Origin: Maribacter litopenaei
Lineage (GTDB): Bacteria > Bacteroidota > Bacteroidia > Flavobacteriales > Flavobacteriaceae
Reading direction: 5' to 3'
DNA length: 64,000 nt
NCBI RefSeq assembly: GCF_025244665.1
Contig: NZ_CP104205.1
Coordinates: 682,001 to 746,000, forward strand
Notes under the pieces: model-generated
The model's database searches: none
Told to the model about the DNA's origin: nothing
The model's input: the letters and a program-made list of their open reading frames with translations, nothing else
Translations under genes and position numbers: made by a program
Shown: positions 9,220 through 19,112 of the stretch, piece after piece
Layout of the letters: each line of letters starts with the position of its first letter
Position numbering within the stretch: the first letter of the stretch is position 1

Positions 9220-11242
9220 TTAGGACAAAAGACCTGCCCTCTCTAATAGCGCCTCCACTTTAGGTTCCGCTCCCCTAAAGCGTTTATATAGTTCCATTGG
9301 GTTTTCCGTGCCACCTTTTGAAAGTACATTTTGCCTGAATTTATTGGCCACCTTTTTATTGAAAATCCCTTCTTCCTTAAAATAGGCAAAGGCATCGGCA
9401 TCCAAAACTTCCGCCCATTTATAGCTGTAATATCCTGAGGAATACCCCCCTTGGAAAATATGTGAGAAAGATGTGCTCATACAGGTATTGGGAGAATCGG
9501 GGTAAAGCTTAGTGCCTTCAAATGCATCGTCCTCATGTTTTTTAACATCGGTAATGTCCGTGGGGTCAATACCGTGCCAAGACATATCTAAAAGTCCAAA
9601 ACTTAATTGCCTCAGCGTTTGCATACCTTCTTGAAAGGTCGCGGATTCCTTTATTTTAGTGATAAGTTCCATAGGTATTACTTCACCGGTTTCGTAATGC
9701 TTGGCAAAAAGCTCCAAAGCTTCTTTTTCATAGCACCAATTTTCCATGACCTGACTGGGGAGCTCAACGAAGTCCCAATATACCGAAGTTCCGAGAAAGG
9801 CTTGGATATTTAGTATCCGCCAACATTCCATGAAGCCCATGGCCAAATTCATGGAACAGCGTAGTTACCTCATTGAATGTTAATAAGGATGGTTTACTTT
9901 TTGTGGACGGGGTAAAATTGCACACATTACTGATATGTGGACGCACATTTTCTCCGTTTCTTTTCCATTGTGATTTGTAAGAGGTCATCCATGCACCACC
10001 CCGTTTTCCTGACCTTGGGTGGAAATCGGCATAGAAAAGGGATATAAAATCCCCATTTCCATCAAATACCCGATATGTTTTTACATCCTCATGGTATTTG
10101 TCAATATCAAAAACTTCTTCAAAAGTAAGGTCGAACAACTTTTCGGCGACCTGGAAAACCCCGGAAATAACATTTTCCAGTTTGAAATAGGGTTTTAATT
10201 TTTCGTCGTCTAAATTGAACAATTTTTGTTTCAGCTTTTCAGAGTAATAACTACCGTCCCATTTTTCAAGCATCGCAATACCTTCAACATCTTTGGCGAA
10301 ATCGGCCAATTGCTTAAACTCTCTCTCGGCAGCAGGTTTTGCCTTTTCCAAAATCTCCTTTAGAAAGGCATGGACCTTTGCTGGGCTTTCGGCCATACGT
10401 TCCTCCAGTACAAAGTGGGCATGTGTTTTATATCCAAGCAATTGAGCTCTTTCAAAACGTAGTTTGGCAATCTCTAATACGTTATTTTGATTATCCAGTT
10501 CGTCGTTATGAAATGCCTTGCTACCAAATGCAATGGAAAGTTCTTTTCTTAATTCCCTGTTTTTGGCATATTTCATAAAAGGTATATAACTCGGGTAATC
10601 CAATGTTACCATCCAGCCTGAATCTTTTCCTTTTGCCAATGCGAGTTGGGCCGCAGCTTCTTTTTCTCCTTCCGGTAGCCCTTCCAAATCTTTCTCATCC
10701 GTGAGATACATCTGATACTTGTTGGTCTCTGCTAGTACATTTTCGCCAAACTTTAAAGTAAGTTTGGAAAGCTTAGAGTCAATTTCCCTAAGCCTCTTTT
10801 TCTTATCCTCCGGGAGATTTGCGCCGTTTCGGCTAAAATTCTTGTACTTTTTTTCCAATAAGGTTTTTTGTTCCACATCCAAGTCCAAGAAATCCATCTT
10901 TTGATATACCTCTTTGATTCTTTTGAATAACTCTTCATTAAGGGTAATGTCGTTTCCAAACTCAGATAATAGTGGTGATACCTCTTGGGCAATTTTTTGT
11001 ATCTCATCATTGGTCTCGGCCGAATTGAGATTGAAAAAAACACTGGAAATCCTATCTAATTGTTGCCCTGAGAATTCAAGGGCCTCGATGGTGTTTTCAA
11101 ATGTGGGTACTTCCGGGTTTGAAGTGATGGTATCTATTTCTTCTCGTGCATCTTCTATGGCCTGTAGAAAGGCGGGTTTAAAATGTTCGTTTTTTATTTT
11201 TGAAAAGGGTGCAGCGTCAAAAGATTCTAATAGAGGATTCAT
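9220..11242 (-). CDS. M3 family oligopeptidase (Dcp/OpdA-like) (1 frameshift)
   Basis: A zinc metallopeptidase of the thimet/oligopeptidase family M3, cytosolic by its lack of a signal peptide, that degrades short peptides. Restored length is about 674 residues. The helical N-terminal half (MNPLLESFDAAPFSKIKNEH) leads to the zinc site HEFGH at about residue 460; SGTSVYWDFVELPSQVMENW and the substrate-binding GGYSSGYYSYKWAEVLDADAF follow. The frame breaks at 9791-9796, where TCTGGA is read as TCTCGGA just after the zinc motif. It lies 59 nt downstream of purE on the same strand and may be co-transcribed with it. Confidence 0.92.
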
Positions 11243-11301
11243 TCTTGGTTATTACGATTTTTCCAGTTTCAGATATTGATTGTGTAGAAGCGATATTTTT
11301 T

Positions 11302-11790
11302 CTAACTTTTATTTACCGACTTCGCCCCGTCGATTACTTTCTGTTTTAGACCTTCTTTGTATAGTATGATTTTGTCCGAACACATTTGTCCGCGCTACCA
11401 ATAATTTGAGCGGCAAGAATACCGGCATTTTTGGCACCATTGAGTGCTACCGTTGCCACAGGAACGCCGCCTGGCATTTGAAGAATGGATAAAACGGAAT
11501 CCCACCCATCAATGGAATTACTGCTTTTTACAGGTACTCCAATAACCGGTAAGGGAGACATGGATGCGACCATCCCTGGAAGGTGAGCAGCGCCACCAGC
11601 CCCGGCAATTATAACGGAATACCCATTTTTGTGGGCATTTTTACTGAAATCGAACAGTTTTTCACGGTGTTCTATGGGCAGACACAATATCCACGTCCAC
11701 TTCAATATCAAAACCTTTTAGAATGTCTATGGCGTCTTGCATTACCGGCAGGTCGCTGGTACTACCCATCACTACGGCTACTTTGCTCAT
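11302..11790 (-). CDS. purE: 5-(carboxyamino)imidazole ribonucleotide mutase (2 frameshifts)
   Basis: Class I PurE, which converts N5-CAIR to CAIR in purine synthesis. ATG at 11790 opens [17 protein letters not shown], followed by [13 protein letters not shown] and the active-site region [13 protein letters not shown] and [17 protein letters not shown] break at 11662-11667 (CCNGA read as CCGTGA) interrupts HRTPEK. A second, in an A-run at 11370-11373, truncates the C-terminus; one more A restores [20 protein letters not shown] and the stop at 11302. Restored length 162 residues, normal for the family. It lies 19 nt after purK, its pathway partner. Confidence 0.94.
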
Positions 11791-11809
11791 GATCTATGTA
11801 CTGATTACT

Positions 11810-12950
11810 TTAATTGTTTCCTTTACTTCCTGTGCTGTTCTTCTCGGCTTGATTTATATCCTCGTTCACAATGGTCACATGGCCCATTTTTCGGAATGGC
11901 CTTGTTTGTTTTTTTCCGTAAATATGTGGCGTTACACCTTCAAGCTTTAAAATCTCCTCCATGTTTTCGTACACAACATCTCCTGTATGGCCTTCAGCGC
12001 CTACCAAATTTACCATGATGCCGGCCACCTTACTTTCAGTATCACCCAACGGAAGATTAAGTATGCAACGAATGTGTTGCTCGAATTGATTGGTGTAGCT
12101 TGCCTCAATGCTGTAGTGGCCACTGTTATGAGGTCTAGGCGCTACCTCGTTCACTAAAATTTGGTCGTCCTTGGTTAGGAACATCTCCACGGCCAACAAT
12201 CCAGTCAAACCAATTTTTTCGGCAACCTTAAGTGCCAAGTCTCCGGCCTTAGTAGCGACCTGGTCTTCGATTCTTGCCGGACAGATGACATACTCCACCT
12301 GGTTAGCTTCTGGATGAAACTCCATTTCCACTACAGGATAGGTTTTTATATCCCCATTGGCATTTCTTGAAACAATGACTGCCAATTCATTTTTGAAAGC
12401 AACCATGGTTTCGGCAATGCATTCCCCTTTGGGTAGGTCTTTCAAATCGGCAAGCTCCCGAACCACTTTTACCCCTTGACCATCATAGCCAAATTGTGCG
12501 GCCTTCCAAACAAAAGGAAGTTTCAATCCGCCATTTTGGATACTATCCTCAATTTCGCTCAAATAGGCAAAACGTTGAAATTCAGCCGTTGGGATTCCAT
12601 GGTCGACGTAAAAAAGTTTTTGCTTGGCCTTATTTTGAATAATCCGAAGGGCTTTTGGTTGGGGAAAGACCTTTAGTCCCTCCTTTTCCAATCGCTCCAA
12701 AGCGTCTAGATTCACATTTTCAATTTCTATAGTAAGAACATCCAAGCCTTGTCCAAAATCATAGACTGTGTCGTAATCCAGTAAATCACCCTGAACAAAC
12801 TGGTTGCATGAAATCTTACAGGGAGCCTCTCGGAGAAGCATCCAAAACTTTGGTCCATACATCCCATTTACGGGTTTCATAGAGCATCATTTTGCCCAAT
12901 TGGCCACCACCAAGGATTCCTAGTTTAAAATCTGAAGAAAAATAATTCAT
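11810..12950 (-). CDS. purK: 5-(carboxyamino)imidazole ribonucleotide synthase (1 frameshift)
   Basis: PurK, an ATP-grasp enzyme that carboxylates AIR to N5-CAIR for PurE. ATG at 12950 opens MNYFSSDFKLGILGGGQLGK, the N-terminal Rossmann loop; ATP-grasp elements include LKLPFVWKAAQFGYDGQGV, ECIAETMVAFKNELAVIVSR and NEVAPRPHNSGHYSIEA. A break at 12828-12833 (TCCAGAG read as TCCGAGAG) separates the first 40 residues; restored, the join reads VLDASPEAPCKISC. Total about 379 residues. purK-purE is the usual operon order here. The divergent hpt-adk gene on the other side also belongs to purine metabolism. Confidence 0.95.
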
Positions 12951-13020
12951 AAGTAGTACAAAAATACGCTTAAATCTTAGAATCCTAATCCCCTATATTC
13001 AAAAACACGGGGCAAAACCC

Positions 13021-13028
13021 TATATTTG
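13021..13028 (+). promoter_or_regulatory. Putative -7 element TATATTTG for hpt-adk
   Basis: TATATTTG matches TAnnTTTG exactly and lies 23 nt before the proposed TTG start at 13052. No TTTG is seen at the -33 position. Confidence 0.45.
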
Positions 13029-13051
13029 CCAACCTTACTAATTTTTAAAAA

Positions 13052-14158
13052 TTGATACGGTTACACGACAAATTTTTCAAACCTTTTCTTAGTGAAAAGC
13101 AAATTCGGAGGCCATTCAGCGCATGGCACAGGAAATTGCCGTGGACTACAAGGACGATAGCCCCATTTTCGTGGGAGTTCTAAACGGGGCCTTTATGTTT
13201 GTTTCAGATTTTTTAAAGGCCTATCCTCATCCTTGCGAAGTGTCGTTCGTAAAATTAAGTTCTTACCAAGGTCTTACATCTACGGGTATCGTTGAGACGT
13301 TATTGGATGTGCCTGAAAACATTGAGGGGCGCAGTATCATTATTTTGGAGGATATCATCGATACAGGACGTACTTTGCAGAAACTTGTCCATTTGTTTGG
13401 AACTACCAAGGTGAAGGAATTCAAGATTGCAAGCCTTTTTTACAAAGCAGAAGTCTATAACGGCGAATATACTATCGACTATGTGGGGCTTGAGATTCCG
13501 GATAAGTTTATTGTGGGGTACGGACTGGATTACAAGGAATTAGGAAGGAATTTAAGGCAAGTATATCAATTAAACCAAAAACATATGATTAATCTTGTAC
13601 TCTTTGGAAAACCAGGGGCAGGGAAGGGCACACAAGCTCAATTTTTAAAAGAAAAGTATAACCTTAAGCATATATCTACGGGAGACGTATTCCGATTCAA
13701 TATTAAAAATGGAACGGAATTAGGTACTTTGGCCAAATCCTATATTGATAAGGGTGATTTGGTGCCGGACGAGGTTACTATTAAAATGTTAGAGGACGAA
13801 GTGGATAAAAATCCGAGATGCGGACGGATTCATATTCGATGGCTTTCCAAGGACAACGGCTCAGGCAGAGGCATTGGACAATTTTTTGGAATCCAAGGAC
13901 ATGAAAATTGACGCGACCATAGCACTAGAAGCCAATGACGATATTCTAATTGAACGACTCTTAGAAAGAGGCAAGGTGAGTGGCAGATCGGATGATCAGG
14001 ATGTTACCAAAATCAAAAATAGGTTTGAGGAATACAATTCCAAAACGGCCCCATTGAAAGAGTATTATGAGGAGCAGCACAAATTTCATAGTGTGAACGG
14101 AATTGGAACCATTGATGAGATTACACAGCGTTTGACTGAAGTCATTGATTCGTTATAG
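13052..14158 (+). CDS. adk: Hypoxanthine phosphoribosyltransferase-adenylate kinase fusion (2 frameshifts)
   Basis: A two-domain purine enzyme of about 369 residues. Residues 1-175 are a purine phosphoribosyltransferase: [14 protein letters not shown], the PRPP-binding [14 protein letters not shown], and [10 protein letters not shown] short linker VYQLNQKHM leads without stop or frame change into adenylate kinase: P-loop [25 protein letters not shown], and a short LID with GRSDDQD. The domain junction itself is undamaged, so the fusion is real. Breaks are at 13104-13109 (CTGGA read as CGGA, in Q-I-L-E-A-I) and 13813-13818 (CCAGA read as CCGAGA, in N-P-D-A-D-G-F). The proposed start is TTG 13052, giving [14 protein letters not shown]. 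Confidence 0.92.
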
Positions 14159-14215
14159 GATTATCCTTTTTTTCCGATTTCTTGGATAATCGAGGTTAAA
14201 AAATGTGCACACGAT

Positions 14216-14353
14216 ATGGCAGAGGAGGTAATAAGGCCTAAAGATGCCCTGAAAAGCTGTTTTTTTATTGGTTGTGGCTCCATGCTGGCCGTCATACTTA
14301 TTGCCATAGCCTATTTGGTCTATCTCCATTATTTTTATGACCCTTTGTCATAA
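14216..14353 (+). CDS. Small single-pass membrane protein
   Basis: A 45-residue open frame with a charged N-terminus (MAEEVIRPKDALKSC), one hydrophobic helix (FFIGCGSMLAVILIAIAYLV) and a short aromatic tail (YLHYFYDPLS). It fills the space between adk and obgE on the same strand with no competing frame. The composition (one clear transmembrane helix after a charged start) favours a real gene. No family recognised. Confidence 0.6.
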   Translation: MAEEVIRPKDALKSCFFIGCGSMLAVILIAIAYLVYLHYFYDPLS

Positions 14354-14385
14354 AATAACAGGTATTCTCTTCCCTCTTTATTGTG

Positions 14386-14393
14386 TAGCTTTG
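14386..14393 (+). promoter_or_regulatory. Putative -7 element TAGCTTTG for obgE
   Basis: TAGCTTTG fits TAnnTTTG and lies 28 nt before the obgE ATG. No -33 partner is evident. Confidence 0.4.
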
Positions 14394-14421
14394 TAGCGCA
14401 TTTAATTTTACCATATTCAAT

Positions 14422-15424
14422 ATGACCGAAGGTAATTTTGTAGATTATGTAAAAGTACATTTGGCCTCAGGAAACGGTGGCAAAGGTTCCATGCACCTTC
14501 ATCGCGAAAAATATATCGCTAAAGGAGGTCCGGATGGAGGAGATGGTGGCAGAGGTGGTCATGTTATTGTTAGGGGAAACCAAAACCTTTGGACTCCGGT
14601 AAATTTTAAGTTCAAAAAGCACTTTAAAGCGGGCCACGGCGAGCATGGGGGTAAAAGCCGAAGTACTGGAGCCGATGGAGCCGATGTTTATTTGGAGGTG
14701 CCCTTGGGAACCGTTGTCAAGAACCCTGATACTGATGAGGTACTTTTCGAAATTACCGAACATGGCGAGGAAAAAATAGTACTGGAAGGAGGTATGGGAG
14801 GTCTAGGGAACTGGCATTTTAAAACATCTACGAACCGAGACACCTAGATATGCCCAACCTGGAATTCCCGGACAGGAAGGGTATTTTCTTTTGGAGCTGA
14901 AAATTTTGGCCGATGTAGGATTGGTCGGTTTTCCCAACGCCGGAAAATCTACACTGCTTTCTGTAATTACTTCCGCCAAACCTAAAATTGCAGATTACGA
15001 ATTCACCACCTTAAAGCCCAATCCGGGTATCGTTGAATACCGTGATTTTCAAAGCTTTGTAATGGCGGATATTCCAGGAATCATAGAAGGTGCAGCGGAA
15101 GGTAAGGGCCTGGGGCATTATTTCCTAAGACATATTGAACGAAACGCTACTTTATTATTTCTGATTCCTGCGGATAGTAAGGACATCAGTCAAGAATATG
15201 CCATTTTATTGGATGAATTAAGAAGATATAATCCGGAGCTATTGCACAAGGAACGGCTCATCGCCATTTCCAAATGCGATATGTTGGATGATGAACTAAT
15301 GGATGAAATGAAAAAGGAGCTGGATGTCGATTTCAAGGGGACATCATATATGTTTATCTCCTCTGTGGCACAAATGGGAATTATGGAATTAAAGGACAAA
15401 CTTTGGCAAATGCTAAACGATTAA
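14422..15424 (+). CDS. obgE: GTPase ObgE/CgtA (1 frameshift)
   Basis: A conserved essential GTPase acting in 50S ribosome assembly and stress control. The N-terminal glycine-rich Obg fold (residues 1-155; [18 protein letters not shown]) leads to the G domain: G1 [12 protein letters not shown]3 [19 protein letters not shown]4 ISKCD, G5 SSVAQ. It ends at about residue 333 without the C-terminal OCT domain of other phyla. The break at 14835-14840 reads CCGAGA where the invariant [12 protein letters not shown] needs CCAGA; this is one of the clearest cases of the motif-linked error, because the family sequence here is almost fixed. Confidence 0.96.
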
Positions 15425-15436
15425 AATCCTTATCTG

Positions 15437-16148
15437 ATGAAACGGTATCTAAAAAATATTGTTGAGTTAAATGATAATCCCAAGAGTAGATTCTTTGCCT
15501 ACTTTATCCAGATTTTAATTTTTGTTTCCATTGTTTCTTTTTCTTTTGAGACCGTACCGGATTTACAGCCACAAACTCGGAGATGGCTCCGTGGCATTGA
15601 GATTTTTTGTGTCATGGTATTTACCTTGGAATATTTGTTGCGCATCTATGTAGCCGATAAAAAGGCAAAATTTATCTTTAGTTTCTACGGCATTATTGAC
15701 TTTTTGGCGATTCTTCCTTTTTACCTTGCATTAGGCATCGATTTAAGATCTTTAAGGGCTTTACGGTTCCTTCGCTTGTTCAGGATGCTCAAATTAATGC
15801 GCTATAACAGGGCAATTAAGCACTTTACGCGGGCTATAGTAATGGCTAAGGAAGAGATTTTACTATTTCTGTTTGTCACACTGATTTTGATATACTTCTC
15901 GGCGGTAGGAATCTATTATTTCGAGAACCAAGCACAACCGTGAACATTTTTCTTCTGTTTTTGATAGTCTATGGTGGGCCATTATAACACTCACCACGGT
16001 GGGATATGGAGATGTGTATCCCATAACGGTTGGAGGTAGGATCTTTACCTTTTTTATTTTGATGATTGGTTTGGGTATCGTAGCGATTCCAACAGGAATA
16101 ATTTCATCGGCGCTCACAAAAAGTGTGGACAGGAAAGAGGAGGACTGA
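15437..16148 (+). CDS. Voltage-gated potassium channel (1 frameshift)
   Basis: A six-helix Kv-type ion channel of about 237 residues in the inner membrane. S1-S3 are followed by an S4 voltage sensor rich in regularly spaced Arg (LRSLRALRFLRLFRMLKLMR, about residues 100-120), then S5, the pore with selectivity filter TTVGYGD, and S6 (FFILMIGLGIVAIPTGIIS). The break at 15938-15943 reads CCGTGA where Q-P-E-H needs CC-N-GA, placing a false stop before the pore. The gene starts 12 nt after obgE. There is no RCK domain, so gating is probably by voltage only. Confidence 0.9.
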
Positions 16149-16179
16149 ATTTTTACTATCTTAAAGTAAAATATTCAGG

Positions 16180-16707
16180 ATGAAATATGTGTTTACACTG
16201 CTACTTGCCTTACTGTTTGTTTCCTGTAGTACAATAAAGGTACATTATGATTATGAGCGGGAAACCGATTTTTCCTCCTATACTACCTATAATTATTTGG
16301 TGGATATGCGGACCGGTATTCCCGAACTGGACGAAAAACGATTCTTTAGGGCCATGGATATTACGCTTCAGACAAAGGGATTGAAGTTTTCCGAAGAACC
16401 AGATATTCTAATTGATATAAAAAGCTCTATTTACGAGACCCAATCTGGTAATACGGTAGGCGTTGGGCTTGGCGGAGGTAGCCGAGGTCTAGGTGGCGGT
16501 GTGTCGGTAGGTATACCCGTAGGTAGCCCCAAGCTCACTAGAGAGCTCGAAATCAACTTCATTGATGCCAAAAAGGATGTATTGGTTTGGCAGGCCATTA
16601 GCAAACAACCCTATAGAGAGGGAGATCCACCGCACCTAAAAGAGGAAAGGATGCAAGAATTGGTTTCAAAAATATTTGAAAAGTATCCGCCAAAAACCGG
16701 AAAATAA
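16180..16707 (+). CDS. DUF4136 lipoprotein
   Basis: A 175-residue exported protein with a lipobox (LLFVSC, Cys at 16) and the DUF4136 pattern: VHYDYERETDFSSYTTYNY near the N-terminus, a glycine-rich segment GVGLGGGSRGLGGGVSVGIP in the middle, and LEINFIDAKKDVLVWQAISK near the end. It is intact and 31 nt downstream of the potassium channel gene. The function of the family is unknown; it is membrane-anchored and probably periplasmic. Confidence 0.85.
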   Translation: MKYVFTLLLALLFVSCSTIKVHYDYERETDFSSYTTYNYLVDMRTGIPELDEKRFFRAMDITLQTKGLKFSEEPDILIDIKSSIYETQSGNTVGVGLGGGSRGLGGGVSVGIPVGSPKLTRELEINFIDAKKDVLVWQAISKQPYREGDPPHLKEERMQELVSKIFEKYPPKTGK

Positions 16708-16948
16708 CTTTTTTAAAGGACTCGCATAAATACCCTCATTTTACCTTCAAAGCCCCATAATATGGGGTGTTCAACATTTTTTTTTGTGTTAGAATACAAT
16801 GTAATCATTAGATATTCAAATGGTTACAATTTAGCAAGACGAAACTTCCGTTCGGTGATGTCTTTCTACCGTTCATCATAAACCTTTTAATTTCTTCCCA
16901 AAGGTCACTAGTTTTACATCGTATTATTAACAATTAAAAAACAACATC

Positions 16949-17149
16949 ATGAAAACAACCGACAAAACTAAATTATCTGTATTAGCTATTGGGACCTTAA
17001 CAGTATTGGTTTCCCTAATTGGAGCTTTAAAAGATTTAAACCTAATGAACTACTTTTTTCCATTGTATGCAGGATTAACCCTGGTTGGAGTATCTCTTTT
17101 GAACAAGGAAAATAAAAAGGACATACCGAGCAATGAAATTGCTGAGTAG
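16949..17149 (+). CDS. Small two-helix membrane protein
   Basis: A 66-residue protein with two hydrophobic helices (LSVLAIGTLTVLVSLIGAL and MNYFFPLYAGLTLVGVSLL) and a charged C-terminus (NKENKKDIPSNEIAE). It stands alone with 241 bases of non-coding DNA upstream and a terminator about 100 bases downstream. No family recognised; the two-helix hairpin is the only visible feature. Confidence 0.65.
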   Translation: MKTTDKTKLSVLAIGTLTVLVSLIGALKDLNLMNYFFPLYAGLTLVGVSLLNKENKKDIPSNEIAE

Positions 17150-17197
17150 GGTGAAGTATTTCATAAAACTAATTCATTAATCTTAAAAACAAAAAGC

Positions 17198-17251
17198 ATG
17201 ATTGCAATTGTAAAATTTATTATGGTATTGGTAATTCAAGTCTTATTTTAG
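17198..17251 (+). CDS. Possible 17-residue hydrophobic peptide
   Basis: The frame MIAIVKFIMVLVIQVLF is an almost wholly hydrophobic helix with one Lys. Its stop codon overlaps the first base of a strong terminator hairpin. The size and composition resemble membrane-active small peptides, but so short a frame can arise by chance in AT-rich DNA. Confidence 0.25.
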   Translation: MIAIVKFIMVLVIQVLF

Positions 17252-17283
17252 TTTCAGCCCAAAAGGCTGAAACTATTTTTTCA
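17251..17283 (+). terminator. Rho-independent terminator
   Basis: A perfect 9-bp stem GTTTCAGCC - CAAAA - GGCTGAAAC is followed by TATTTTTTC. It ends the transcript of the small membrane protein(s) before the histidine kinase gene. Confidence 0.9.
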
Positions 17284-17314
17284 TTCCCCCTATATTTACC
17301 TTTAAAATACCAAG

Positions 17315-18384
17315 ATGGCTTCCTTCATAAAAAAACATAGATGGGCAATTTCCTTCAGGTTGGTCCAATTTCTCTCATGGGGTGGATTGGTCTTTATAGC
17401 CTATGCCTTTTCGCCGGATGCGGACGGTTACAAAGCAACATTTACGTTTAAGTATGGTCTTTTGTCGACTTTTTTTATAGGTATTTTTTCTACTAGTCTG
17501 CTAAGATATTATTTAAAGCGAATCATAAATTTTGACTCTTTTGAATCCGGCCAAATAATAAAAATTATTACAGGGATTTCAGTAGCGGCCTTTATGTACT
17601 TTGGGCTATCCTATGGTGCGGGATATTATATGGGCAAATTTGGTGAAGAGCATGTAAAGGTGCCGAAATGTACAAGGATCTGGGTATTGGATTATTGTTA
17701 ATCAATTCCTTTATAACCATTTTTGGATGAATCATATTTTATCTATCAGTAAAAATTGCCGCTAAATTAAACGCCAATAGGGTAGAGCGTGCAGAACTCA
17801 ATGCTACTTTACGGCAGGCCCAATTGAACACTTTGAAAGGACAAATCAACCCTCATTTCATGTTCAATAGTTTGAACAATATTCGTGGATTAATGCTGGA
17901 GGATGTGGAAAAATCGAGGGATATGCTGACAAAGCTTTCGGAGATGCTTCGATACTCCCTTACCAAAAACAATGTCAATGCTATAAATCTAGAAGAAGAG
18001 CTAGAAATGGTAGAAAACTATATAGCACTTTCCAAAATTCAATTTGAGGACAGGCTACAATTTTTAAAGGTAGTTCAGGATGAAACGTTGGAGATTAAAA
18101 TTCCTCCAATGATTATTCAATTGTTGGTGGAGAACGCTACTAAACATGGTATTTCCAAATTAAAAGCTGGTGGAACCATTAAACTTGTAACTTTTATAGA
18201 AGGGCAGAATTTGATTATAAGTGTTATAAATACTGGGAGTTTACAAATTGCAGAGGGGTTCACACAGTTGGGCCTTCAAAATATAAAACAAAGATTACGG
18301 CTTCTATATGGAAATCAGGCCAATTTTAATATTGAGGAAATTAATGATGAAGTTATAGCAACTATTAATATACCATTGTCATGA
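17315..18384 (+). CDS. LytS/YehU-type sensor histidine kinase (1 frameshift, 1 in-frame TGA)
   Basis: A membrane sensor kinase of the His_kinase (PF06580) class. The N-terminal half has four hydrophobic segments; the cytoplasmic half has the phosphoacceptor motif GQINPHFMFNSLNNIRGL and the ATP-binding N-box PPMIIQLLVENATKHGI. A break at 17663-17666 (CCGA where V-P-E-M needs CC-N-GA) is followed by an in-frame TGA at 17728-17730, where I-F-G-W-I-I would need TGG. The stop codon overlaps the start of the response regulator gene (ATGA), so the two are translationally coupled. The signal sensed cannot be read. Confidence 0.88.
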
Positions 18385-19112
18385 ATCAAATAAAAGCTGT
18401 TATAGTAGAGGATTCCCGTTTGGCTAGAAATGAGTTGAAAGAACTGATCAAAGGCTATTTGCAAATTGAAATTATTGGTGAAGCAGAAAATGTAGATGAT
18501 GGTTATAACCTTATTGAGGAACATTCACCGGATTTACTTTTTTTGGATATCAACATGCCCGAAAAGGACGGGTTCGAACTCTTGGAAATGTTGGACGAAG
18601 TACCTATTACCATATTTACCACCGCCTTTGATGAATATGCCATTAAGTCCTTTGAATATAATGCCTTGGACTATTTATTAAAACCTATCAATGAAAAAAG
18701 GTTTGCAAAGGCGATAGAAAAGGTGGAGGAAAAACTTAATGAGCGTAGAGAGGTCTCTTCGGAAAACACGCAAAGGTTGACCGGAAACAGTCAGATTTTT
18801 ATAAAGGATGGGGAAAAATGTTGGCTTATAAAAGTGGGAGACATTTCGCATTTTGAAATCGTGGGAAATTATACAAGGGTCTTTTTCCAGGACGAGAAAC
18901 CCATGTTGTACAAGTCCTTGAACCAAGTGGAAGAGAAGCTCCCGGAAAAATATTTTTTTAGGGCTAATCGGCAGCAAATCATCAATACCAATTTTATTGC
19001 AAATGTAGTACCCTGGTTCAATGGGAAGTTAAAATTGACGATGGCAAATGGTGAGGAAGTTGAAGTCTCAAGAAGGCAATCGTATCTTTTTAAAGACAGA
19101 ATGAGCCTTTAA
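18381..19112 (+). CDS. LytTR-family response regulator
   Basis: An intact 243-residue transcription factor. The receiver domain (residues 1-120) has the acidic pair VEDSR, phospho-Asp in LLFLDINMPEKDG, Thr in IFTTAF and Lys in YLLKPI; the LytTR DNA-binding domain (residues 145-243) has HFEIVGNYTRVFF, FFRANRQQIINTNFI and VEVSRRQ. It forms the coupled partner of the upstream kinase through a 4-base overlap. It converges with the transglutaminase-like gene, overlapping it by 4 bases. Target genes are not evident in the window. Confidence 0.95.
   Translation: MNQIKAVIVEDSRLARNELKELIKGYLQIEIIGEAENVDDGYNLIEEHSPDLLFLDINMPEKDGFELLEMLDEVPITIFTTAFDEYAIKSFEYNALDYLLKPINEKRFAKAIEKVEEKLNERREVSSENTQRLTGNSQIFIKDGEKCWLIKVGDISHFEIVGNYTRVFFQDEKPMLYKSLNQVEEKLPEKYFFRANRQQIINTNFIANVVPWFNGKLKLTMANGEEVEVSRRQSYLFKDRMSL

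Noticed and set aside
14422..15424. Two separate ObgE genes (N-terminal Obg fold and stand-alone GTPase)
   Set aside because: The break lies inside the nearly invariant [13 protein letters not shown] and restores with a single CCAGA correction.
17663..17730. Programmed ribosomal frameshifting in the sensor kinase
   Set aside because: No slippery heptamer or downstream structure is evident, and the same CC-GA change is seen in many unrelated genes.
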